Positions 57,752 through 64,000 of a stretch of DNA of 64,000 nucleotides are shown piece by piece. This stretch comes from Neobacillus sp. DY30 (GTDB lineage Bacteria; Bacillota; Bacilli; Bacillales; Cytobacillaceae), in the NCBI RefSeq assembly GCF_030123065.1, contig NZ_CP126093.1:5586001-5650000 (forward strand), given 5' to 3'. Made by a program: the position numbers and the translations under genes. Each line of letters opens with the position of its first letter. Position 1 is the first letter of the stretch. Below the pieces are notes generated by a model. That model was not told the DNA's origin. It ran no database searches and saw nothing but the letters and a program-made list of their open reading frames with translations.

Positions 57752-58561
57752 TTATACTGATACGGTCCTTACCAATGCTGGTTGGCGTAAGAATTTAACT
57801 GTAATTTCTCCGCTGTTTAACGGGACCCATGTACTGCTGCTTAGCTGACAGGTTTCAGCACTGCAGCTTAGAAGTCCCTTGGTCGTTTTCTTTTCTGAAA
57901 GGATCTCCACTTGATAAAGGCCGGGTTTCGGCATGATATATTTGCTATCCGGATGAAGCGCTTTCATATGCACCCCTGTTAAATGGCCTCGAATTTCATA
58001 ATGGTTTCCTAAGTAAGGCGGGATTAGATGAACATCTCCGTCACTAATCAGCTTTCGAATAAGAGTGGAACTAATTTTTTGGTCATTCCGTGTCTTCTTA
58101 GAAATAACAGTTACCTCAAAATCTTTCCTAAAATGACGTAAGTAGTCGACATCCCCCCGGGCTTTATAGCCAAAGGAGAAGTCGAAGCCTACGACAACAT
58201 GTTTCGCATTTAGTTCAACAATATATTTCTTGATAAAATCATCAGCTGGAAGGGAAGCAAATGGATGATTGAAATTCATGACAAAAATTTTGTCTGCACC
58301 AAAAGCAGAGATTCTCTCCAGCTTCGAATCCAGTGGAGTAATATATCTCCGATCGGTCTCATGTTTAATGATCTCATCTGGATGCGGATCAAAGGTCATC
58401 ACGGTGAACTTCAATCCCAACTTTTTAGCGATTGACTTCGCCTGCTTCAGTAAGGATTGGTGACCTAGATGAACACCATCAAAAAAGCCTAATGCCATGA
58501 CATGAGGTTCATTCATCTTAAACACAGCATCCCGTGAGTGTGTCATGTATTCAATATCCAA
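57752..58561 (-). CDS. FAD synthetase-family protein (RibF paralogue, nucleotidyltransferase half)
   Basis: A 269-residue protein. Residues 1-180 form an FMN adenylyltransferase domain: ALGFFDGVHLGHQSLL (HxGH nucleotide motif), VMTFDPHPDEI, VVVGFDFSFGYKARGD and KISSTLIRKLI. The C-terminal 90 residues are only a remnant of a riboflavin kinase: GHLTGVHMKALHPDSKYIMP lacks the GRTIGFPTAN motif. It is therefore probably FMN to FAD only, serving the FAD-dependent monooxygenase of the cluster. The TTG start at 58561 follows AAGGTGACGCAAC. A GTATAC operator lies about 75 bp upstream. Confidence 0.8.
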   Translation of the reverse strand: MDIEYMTHSRDAVFKMNEPHVMALGFFDGVHLGHQSLLKQAKSIAKKLGLKFTVMTFDPHPDEIIKHETDRRYITPLDSKLERISAFGADKIFVMNFNHPFASLPADDFIKKYIVELNAKHVVVGFDFSFGYKARGDVDYLRHFRKDFEVTVISKKTRNDQKISSTLIRKLISDGDVHLIPPYLGNHYEIRGHLTGVHMKALHPDSKYIMPKPGLYQVEILSEKKTTKGLLSCSAETCQLSSSTWVPLNSGEITVKFLRQPALVRTVSV

Positions 58562-58631
58562 GTTGCGTCACCTTCCCCATTTCGTTAAGTTTCCAGCAGC
58601 TCTCTGCTTTTTTGAATACTGTACTGTGTAC

Positions 58632-58643
58632 TGTGTATACACA
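58632..58643 (-). promoter_or_regulatory. GntR-type operator upstream of the FAD-synthetase gene
   Basis: TGTGTATACACA is a perfect 12-bp palindrome with the same GTATAC core as the site upstream of the GntR gene (63290-63303). It is preceded by a run of TACTGT-like repeats. It lies 71-82 bp before the TTG start and probably controls the FAD-synthetase/MFS/amidohydrolase unit. Confidence 0.55.
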
Positions 58644-58718
58644 AAAGGTTAAAAAAATTCTACCAAAAGCTATACCCTTATATATCTAGCTTGATAGAGA
58701 TATAGCTCCATTCCTCCC

Positions 58719-59066
58719 TTATTGGCCTTTGGCATAGTAGCGAACTTCAAATATTTTACAGCCAGTAGGAGAGATCCATGGACCATGTTTCATCCCTGGA
58801 GGACGACAAGCGACAGCACCTGCTTTAAACTCCTCATTCAATTCCAGGTCAATAATTGATCCTTCAATAATATACAATTCCTCCCAAAAATCATGAATTT
58901 GCACACCATTTGGAGAAGTATCGGTTCCAGGTTTAAACTGAAGAATACGTGTTGCTACCGGGCTGCCTGGAATCTGTGCAATCACCCTCTGTGAGAGACC
59001 TTTTACCGGAAAGTGTTCCACTTCAAAATTAGTATAATCTGTGAATTCTAACTCTCTTTTTCCCAT
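58719..59066 (-). CDS. Cupin-fold protein
   Basis: A 115-residue single cupin. It has GTDTSPNGVQIHDFWEELYI, where cupin motif 1 keeps one His and the Glu pair, and motif 2 as CRPPGMKHGPWISP with a His. Only part of the usual metal-binding set (H, E, H) is present, so a metal site is possible. It is likely a small isomerase, dioxygenase or binding protein in the pathway. It lies 1 bp after the DUF2848 stop, clearly co-translated with it. Confidence 0.78.
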   Translation of the reverse strand: MGKRELEFTDYTNFEVEHFPVKGLSQRVIAQIPGSPVATRILQFKPGTDTSPNGVQIHDFWEELYIIEGSIIDLELNEEFKAGAVACRPPGMKHGPWISPTGCKIFEVRYYAKGQ

Positions 59067-59067
59067 C

Positions 59068-59742
59068 TTAAACCACCTCAGAATCGATTAATATTTTTGT
59101 TTGATACGATAATTCTAGTTTTCTATCATTTCGTGCATCGTATAATTCTGCTCGAAATTCCTCTCCAAATAGAAATTCATTGGACAGTATCGGAAGCGTG
59201 CCACAAAACAATGCTGTATTAGAAGTGGTATACCCGCGGGCTTCAATAATATCTAATAGCTCCTTCGGCGATAAAAACGCCGCAAGCTTTCCAGATTGAT
59301 ATAAATGCTCTTCCCCATTAACGGAATACCAGCTCTTCAATTCAATCTCATCCCAATGATCATCGATACTGCTTAAAGGCCATAACTCTTTTGAAATAGG
59401 CTTAGCACAGACTTGTTTGGATTTTTGTACTGATGTTGCTTCCAGCACTCGATCCGTATGGTCACTTCCAATCCCCACATACCATTCTCCTTCGATATGA
59501 TATAAAACCACCTCAGCCTCACCGCTGCCATCGTTCCTTACGGTAGAGATGACTCGTTCTGTACTAAGTAATTCTGGGGAAAGCTGATAGATCATCGGTA
59601 CAGCCTTAGGAGATGCTACTCCTATTTTTTCTAACTCTTCAATATGCGCTTTAAGTGCCGCCTGATCCTTTGCCGTGTAACCGGCAATAAGAAAGTTTTG
59701 TGGTTCCCAAGTGATTTCTTTCCCATTCACAATAAAATTCAT
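59068..59742 (-). CDS. DUF2848 family protein
   Basis: A 224-residue soluble protein. Recognisable DUF2848 landmarks are FLIAGYTAKDQAALKAHIEE, VPMIYQLSPELLS, WYVGIGSDHTDRVLEATSVQ and KSKQVCAKPISKELWP. Family members occur beside amidases and hydrolases in catabolic clusters; the biochemical role is not established, though the fold is thought to resemble fumarylacetoacetate hydrolase-type enzymes. It lies 24 bp after the amidase gene and 1 bp before the cupin gene. Confidence 0.78.
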   Translation of the reverse strand: MNFIVNGKEITWEPQNFLIAGYTAKDQAALKAHIEELEKIGVASPKAVPMIYQLSPELLSTERVISTVRNDGSGEAEVVLYHIEGEWYVGIGSDHTDRVLEATSVQKSKQVCAKPISKELWPLSSIDDHWDEIELKSWYSVNGEEHLYQSGKLAAFLSPKELLDIIEARGYTTSNTALFCGTLPILSNEFLFGEEFRAELYDARNDRKLELSYQTKILIDSEVV

Positions 59743-59766
59743 TGGTGCTTACACTCCTTTCGGGTA

Positions 59767-60537
59767 TTATAAAACGCGATGCTTTAATTGCGGGAATTCC
59801 TCTCTAATGACTTTAATCTCTTCTAAGTTGATTTTGGTTGTTAAAATGGTTTCCTTTTCGCCAGCTTGCGCAATAACGACACCCCATGGATCAACAACCT
59901 GGCTATGCCCACCCAATAAAACGCCCTGATTCTTTCCAACGCAGTTACTGGATATTAGAAAACATTGATTTTCAAGGGCTCTGGTTACATTAAATAGCTT
60001 CCAATGCTCCAGTCGCTGATGGGGCCATGCGGAAGTGACTAACAAAATCTCTGCGCCAAGGTCCACTTGCTTTCGATAAAGCTCAGGGAACCGCAAGTCG
60101 TAACAAGTGGATAACCCCACTTTTCCAAAAGGTGTTTCAACCACCGTAATCTCTGATCCGCGGGTGAGCAATTGTCCTTCCTTTGAACCATATCGGAACA
60201 GATGAATCTTCCGATAACTTGCGATGACCTCTCCTTCTGGATTAATCAAGATACTGGTATTAAAGTAGTCCTCCCCTGCCTTTTCTACAAAGCTTCCGGC
60301 AAAAAGGTGAACATGTAATGCCTTGGCCATTTGCGAAAATTCCTGAACAAATAGACCATCTATTTCTTCTGCTTCCTCAACATAATGATCAAAAGCAAAA
60401 TATCCCGTCGCCCAAATTTCTGGCAAAATGATAAGGTCGTAACCTTTCATATCGGCTAACATGTTTTTCACTCTTTGAATTCGTTCTTGTTTGGATTCCT
60501 CATCTTTAATTTCTAGTTGAATCGAACCAATTTTCAC
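59767..60537 (-). CDS. Carbon-nitrogen hydrolase (nitrilase superfamily amidase)
   Basis: A 256-residue nitrilase-fold enzyme with the complete Glu-Lys-Cys triad: E in IILPEIWATGYF, K in SYRKIHLFRYG and C in VGLSTCYDLRFPELYR. It would hydrolyse an amide or N-carbamoyl compound in the cytoplasm. In this operon it follows a hydroxylase, suggesting that the pathway opens or deamidates a nitrogen-containing ring or side chain (inference). The GTG start at 60537 follows GGGAGGAGTATTTGG. Confidence 0.85.
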   Translation of the reverse strand: MKIGSIQLEIKDEESKQERIQRVKNMLADMKGYDLIILPEIWATGYFAFDHYVEEAEEIDGLFVQEFSQMAKALHVHLFAGSFVEKAGEDYFNTSILINPEGEVIASYRKIHLFRYGSKEGQLLTRGSEITVVETPFGKVGLSTCYDLRFPELYRKQVDLGAEILLVTSAWPHQRLEHWKLFNVTRALENQCFLISSNCVGKNQGVLLGGHSQVVDPWGVVIAQAGEKETILTTKINLEEIKVIREEFPQLKHRVL

Positions 60538-60576
60538 CCAAATACTCCTCCCTTAAGTGCAGAAAATACAATAAAT

Positions 60577-62046
60577 CTATATTACACATTCTTTTGGAAT
60601 GCTATAACCATTTAAGCACTTGGCAGCTAGAGCTTCCGCTTCTTCATAACCGTAATTGCGATAAGAATAACCTTTCGCCACAAATGGGGCACCAGCATAA
60701 AACATTTCATACTGCTGATGACGTCCGCCAAATTCACTGCCAATCACATCCCAGGCAAGCTTGAACAATTGAACCTTTTCCTCATAATTCACGGTAGCGG
60801 AACGAATATACCTTTGCATATCCTCCTTCGTTTCCGGATTCACAAGCTCTGCAAACGAAGATGGTACCTGTAGAACCCCGCCGCCGACAAGCTCTCTAAA
60901 AATCGCGATCACTTTTGGATACAATTCATTTTGCAATCCCATTGCTCCATATAAGAAACGCGGGTTTGGAACGGCGTTACCGTTTTTATCAATCGTACAT
61001 TCATACTCGGAAGCAAGCAGCATTCCTTCTGCAGTTGCCGCAAGTGAGGCCAATTCACCCAATTTTTCCATAACAGCTGGAATTTTATCGATACCATTTG
61101 CAGCCGCAATTTTCTTCGCCAAACCAATGACAAATTTCAACTTTGCGCTAAACCGGGTTTGAGCCTGACTGTTCCCTAATTTATGGGCTGGTGTTTCGTG
61201 GAATTGTGCCCGTACAAGATCAATATCTTTATAGATGAACACATGCTCCCAAGGAATAAATACATCATCAAAGACAACTAACGCATCACTCTCGTCAAAT
61301 CGAGTAGAGAGCGGGTAATCAAAGGTACTAGGCTTGTTTGTAGCATAGCTTGGACGTGGATAAAGCTTTAATCCCTGTGCATTCACCGGCACTACAAAAG
61401 AAACAGCATAATTCTCATCACCTGGTCGAAGCGGTGTAATACAGCTGACAAACAAATAATTCGAGACGGCTGTGCCTGTTCCAAGCATTTGTGATCCTCT
61501 TATAACAATGCCATCTTCTCTTTCTTCAAAAACACCTGTGGCCAGGAATTTTTCCTCTTGTTCATGGGCTGCTTTACTGCGGTCAATTTGTGGAGGAATA
61601 ATGACATAAGATAGATACAAATCATTATCTCTTGCATACTTGTAAAAATTTCGTGCGTTATCTTTTAGTTGCGGAAGTCCTCGTTCAAAAATTTCAGGCG
61701 CGCTTGCAAAACCAGCAAAGAAAGAAGCAACATGATCCGGAGACCGTCCAACAAAACCGTAAGTAGATTCTGCCCATGTTTGGATCGCTTGACGGCGGTC
61801 TCTTAATTCCTCTTTACTTTTTGGAATCATGTAAATTTTATTGGCAAGAGTTCCGTCTTCTGTTTGATAAATCATATTGTTTTTTTTATCTGAAGCAATA
61901 TCATAAAGATTAGCAATCGTTTCGGTAATCCCCTTGAAGGCCGGATGTGTCGTGACATCATCAACTCTTTTTCCGTCAATATAGATATTTCGGTTGTCCT
62001 TGATAGACTCTAAATATTCTTTACCTGTTCTAACCACTAGGGTCAT
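60577..62046 (-). CDS. HpaB-type FADH2-dependent monooxygenase
   Basis: A 489-residue oxygenase of the 4-hydroxyphenylacetate 3-hydroxylase family, with N-terminal domain about 5-270 and C-terminal helical domain about 280-480. Markers are RTGKEYLESIKDNRNIYIDG, GRSPDHVASFFAGF, VIRGSQMLGTGTAVSNYLF, DVFIPWEHVFIYKD and SEFGGRHQQYEMFYAGAP. It hydroxylates an aromatic or heteroaromatic ring with reduced FAD. Known substrates in the family include phenols and pyrrole-2-carboxylate; the present one cannot be deduced. It lies 17 bp after the split-barrel gene. Confidence 0.87.
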   Translation of the reverse strand: MTLVVRTGKEYLESIKDNRNIYIDGKRVDDVTTHPAFKGITETIANLYDIASDKKNNMIYQTEDGTLANKIYMIPKSKEELRDRRQAIQTWAESTYGFVGRSPDHVASFFAGFASAPEIFERGLPQLKDNARNFYKYARDNDLYLSYVIIPPQIDRSKAAHEQEEKFLATGVFEEREDGIVIRGSQMLGTGTAVSNYLFVSCITPLRPGDENYAVSFVVPVNAQGLKLYPRPSYATNKPSTFDYPLSTRFDESDALVVFDDVFIPWEHVFIYKDIDLVRAQFHETPAHKLGNSQAQTRFSAKLKFVIGLAKKIAAANGIDKIPAVMEKLGELASLAATAEGMLLASEYECTIDKNGNAVPNPRFLYGAMGLQNELYPKVIAIFRELVGGGVLQVPSSFAELVNPETKEDMQRYIRSATVNYEEKVQLFKLAWDVIGSEFGGRHQQYEMFYAGAPFVAKGYSYRNYGYEEAEALAAKCLNGYSIPKECVI

Positions 62047-62063
62047 CCTCTCTATTAATAGAT

Positions 62064-62516
62064 TTATAGACTAAAAACAGTTTCTTTGACTTCGTCATCC
62101 AGCTTTTTGATCAGTGATTCCTTGTAGGTTTTGATAAATTTCGGTTCTTGGGTAATTTTTGCGCCATAGAAGGTAATATCCCGCAAGTCCTCTACTTCGA
62201 TTTCAATAATCGCCATCTTTAAGGTCAAATCCTGAGTCTTCTCCACTTTGACTTTCGAAGGACCCGACAACGAGTAAACGCTTTCACCTCCAACAAAACT
62301 TAATGTAATTTCACTATGATTTTGGACGGCTTCAACAATTTTTGATTTACAGTCTACAGCAAAGCGTACTGTCTTATTGTCGATGGCAAACACCCAGGAA
62401 AGGGCAGTTGAAATCACCTTGCCTAAACTTTTACTGTAAGTGTGGCATAAGATCAAGGTTTGCCCTTGCAGCAATTCTCCTATTTCTTGACTCATGGTTG
62501 ATTCTACCGATTTCAT
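62064..62516 (-). CDS. Split-barrel flavin-binding protein (pyridoxamine-phosphate-oxidase fold)
   Basis: About 150 residues with the FMN-binding split-barrel pattern: TLILCHTYSKSLGKVISTAL, FAIDNKTVRFAVDCKSKIVE and ITLSFVGGESVYSLSGPSKV. Its place directly before an HpaB-type oxygenase suggests that it could supply reduced flavin, as HpaC does, although it is not the canonical flavin reductase family; this is inference. The ATG at 62516 is preferred because AAAGGGTGAAAAAC precedes it; a GTG at 62525 lies inside that site. Confidence 0.7.
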   Translation of the reverse strand: MKSVESTMSQEIGELLQGQTLILCHTYSKSLGKVISTALSWVFAIDNKTVRFAVDCKSKIVEAVQNHSEITLSFVGGESVYSLSGPSKVKVEKTQDLTLKMAIIEIEVEDLRDITFYGAKITQEPKFIKTYKESLIKKLDDEVKETVFSL

Positions 62517-62567
62517 GTTTTTCACCCTTTCTTGATTTAATAAAATATTCTATTTCTAGGGAAGGCC

Positions 62568-63242
62568 CTAAAAATTAATATCTAAGTCATTTAAAGTAGC
62601 TTTTGTATTATTTAAATGAGATAGAATAACTGCTTCGGCCGCCTTAGCACTTCTAGATTCCAAGGCATCGATAATTTCACTATGTTCTGCTATTACTTCT
62701 TTCATTCTTCCTTTTTGGCTGATTGCTTTAAGACCCATAAGCTGAGTAAGATTATGAAGATTTTGCAATACTTCTTCGATAATGCCATAGTTCGCTAGTC
62801 TTGTTAGTGATAAATGAAATTCATGGTCTAACTCAATGAATCGAATCGCATCGTCATTTTGCAAGGCTTCCTCTTGCTGTTCCACGATTCCCCTTAATAT
62901 CTCTAGCTGTTCGGGAGATGTGATCAACTCGGTTAGTTTTTTCACCACTTCAGCTTCAATCGAACGACGCAGTAAAAAAATTTCATCCTGTTCTGCAGGT
63001 GTTATTTTTCTTACCGTTACTCCTTTCCGTGGAATTGCAACGAGTAATCCTTCTTTGACTAAATCTTGAAGAGCAGCTCTAACTGGCGTTCTGGAGGTAT
63101 TTAATGTTTCTGCTAATTGTACCTCTGTATAGATGTCATCTGAGGAGATACCACCAAAAAGAATAGCCTGTTTAATTTGCTTATAAACCTTATCTTGTGT
63201 TGTAATCTCTTTCTTAATTGGTTTTAAGCTTACTCCCTTCAT
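62568..63242 (-). CDS. GntR-family regulator with FCD domain
   Basis: A 224-residue regulator. The winged helix (residues 12-80) has YKQIKQAILFGGISSDDIYT, the recognition part LAETLNTSRTPVRAALQDL and GLLVAIPRKGVTV. The FCD ligand domain (85-215) has the metal or ligand His/Asp pattern FIELDHEFHLSL, LTQLMGLK and AEHSEIIDAL. It is the first gene of the monooxygenase operon and has a perfect TTATGTATACATAA palindrome 48 bp upstream, indicating autoregulation. The effector is probably the pathway substrate or a breakdown product. Confidence 0.87.
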   Translation of the reverse strand: MKGVSLKPIKKEITTQDKVYKQIKQAILFGGISSDDIYTEVQLAETLNTSRTPVRAALQDLVKEGLLVAIPRKGVTVRKITPAEQDEIFLLRRSIEAEVVKKLTELITSPEQLEILRGIVEQQEEALQNDDAIRFIELDHEFHLSLTRLANYGIIEEVLQNLHNLTQLMGLKAISQKGRMKEVIAEHSEIIDALESRSAKAAEAVILSHLNNTKATLNDLDINF

Positions 63243-63289
63243 AACGTCTCCACCTTTTTATAATAATTGTGAAAATTTTGAATTGAACT

Positions 63290-63303
63290 TTATGTATACA
63301 TAA
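63290..63303 (-). promoter_or_regulatory. GntR operator upstream of its own gene
   Basis: TTATGTATACATAA is a perfect 14-bp palindrome, matching the core of FadR-subfamily (FCD) operators. It shares GTATAC with the site at 58632-58643. Confidence 0.6.
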
Positions 63304-63397
63304 TACAAAACATCGTATCCGCAGGTCAACTACTTTCAAAAACTTTTTATACTTTTCTAAATATTCCAGTCAACTTATTTCAAAGATAGACACAAAA

Positions 63398-63440
63398 AAG
63401 GGGGGTGCCCCAAAAGTTATACTTTTGGGGCACCCCCCTT
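63398..63440 (-). terminator. Strong terminator after the SRPBCC gene
   Basis: Arms 63398-63417 and 63421-63440 form a perfect 20-bp stem (AAGGGGGGTGCCCCAAAAGT) with loop TAT, followed on the minus strand by TTTTTT. It lies 62 bp after the SRPBCC stop. Confidence 0.85.
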
Positions 63441-63501
63441 TCTATTCATTCATTTTAAGAATAATACCAAAGCAAAGATACAGCCCAATCCGGCGCCTTA
63501 T

Positions 63502-63927
63502 TTAAACCGCTGTTTGCTCTGCATACTTTTTAAAATTATTTAGAATCGCCTGCCATCCTTGTTGCTGCATGTCAATGGAATTCTCAGTATCCGCATCAAA
63601 CGATTCGACAACTTCAGTTGCGTCACCCTGACCCTTAAATGTAATAGTAACTTTTCTTCCATCTTCAAGGGAATATTCAATAAGCTCATGCACTTTCACT
63701 TCATCATAGACCCCTTCAAAATCGAAACCAAAACTTCCATCTTTAGCTTCCATTCTGGAAAGGAATTTCCCGCCTGCTCGTAAATCATTCTCAGCTCGAG
63801 GTGTGTGCCAGTCATCTGAAGCAGCGTTCCACTTCGTAATATGTGCTGGCTCTGTCCAGTATTCCCATACCTTTGCTACAGGTGCCTGAACGGTTGTTTC
63901 TACTGTAATCTTTTTAGATGTTTCCAT
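63502..63927 (-). CDS. SRPBCC (AHSA1-like) domain protein
   Basis: A 141-residue START-like fold protein of the AHSA1/YndB group. It begins with KITVETTVQAPVAKVWEYWT and has EPAHITKWNAASDDWHTPRA, GGKFLSRMEAKDGSFGFDFE and a C-terminal helix MQQQGWQAILNNFKKYAEQ. The fold forms a hydrophobic ligand cavity. The ligand is unknown. It is monocistronic, transcribed towards the GntR operon but separated from it by a very strong terminator. GAGAGGCGGTAATAAA precedes the ATG. Confidence 0.87.
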   Translation of the reverse strand: METSKKITVETTVQAPVAKVWEYWTEPAHITKWNAASDDWHTPRAENDLRAGGKFLSRMEAKDGSFGFDFEGVYDEVKVHELIEYSLEDGRKVTITFKGQGDATEVVESFDADTENSIDMQQQGWQAILNNFKKYAEQTAV

Positions 63928-64000
63928 TTTATTACCGCCTCTCTTAATGCGAAAAATTTAAGCGAGTATCCCACTAGGTGTCTGGATAAATTATAGATTA

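Overview
The window is a low-GC Firmicutes chromosome segment, most likely from a spore-forming Bacillaceae (Bacillus, Neobacillus or Mesobacillus type). The evidence is strong AGGAGG ribosome-binding sites, TTG and GTG starts, CcpA-type cre sites, and Bacillus-typical small families (YmaF, YoxD, YxjI, DUF1659, DUF2922, DUF3231, DUF3243, DUF3870). I see no rRNA, tRNA, CRISPR array, prophage or complete insertion sequence. Everything here is read from sequence alone; family names come from recognition of motifs, not from searches.

Layout. 1-7.5 kb: the start of a GIY-YIG nuclease gene, a glyoxalase-fold protein, a DUF1659/DUF2922 pair, an intergenic repeat array, an overlapping pair of coiled-coil genes, a His-rich YmaF protein facing a His/Asp/Lys/Cys repeat protein, a small HNH protein and a soluble acyl-ACP desaturase. 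8.1-17.2 kb: a sucrose/fructoside module, with GH32 hydrolase, ABC permeases and binding protein behind three cre-like sites, next to a binding protein/histidine kinase/response regulator set that probably controls it. 17.3-18.1 kb: a broken TetR gene. 18.3-30.5 kb: a phosphonate locus, phnGHIJKLM followed by phnDCEE, plus a PhnF-type regulator, a hexapeptide transferase and a PHP phosphoesterase that may replace PhnP. 30.7-31.8 kb: an SDR/ArsR pair with a palindromic operator.

32-49 kb is accessory sequence. It holds a HAD-gene remnant, a five-unit array of 249-bp repeats, two DUF3231 proteins with a CBO0543-like membrane protein, a frameshifted membrane gene, acetyltransferases, an aldo/keto reductase, a secreted subtilase between two copies of a 180-bp repeat, several small membrane or stress-type genes, an IscA/HesB-like gene with an in-frame TGA at the conserved cysteine, an M29 aminopeptidase and several hairpin repeats. 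49.4-54.3 kb carries DUF3870, an acyl-CoA dehydrogenase/CoA-transferase pair, a PepSY protein and a membrane protein. 54.4-63.3 kb is a catabolic cluster: GntR regulator, split-barrel flavoprotein, HpaB-type monooxygenase, nitrilase-family amidase, DUF2848, cupin, FAD-synthetase paralogue, MFS transporter and secreted amidohydrolase. Perfect GTATAC-centred palindromes precede the regulator gene and the FAD-synthetase gene, suggesting one regulon.

The most interesting signals are (1) the TGA at the IscA cysteine followed by a hairpin that fits bacterial SECIS rules, (2) the 249-bp repeat family with five ACCTGC motifs every 20-21 nt and a hairpin whose arms change together between copies, (3) the two-operator HpaB/amidase/DUF2848 catabolic cluster with its own FAD synthetase, and (4) two 108-109-bp elements with inverted ends and a 16-bp palindrome at the same internal position.
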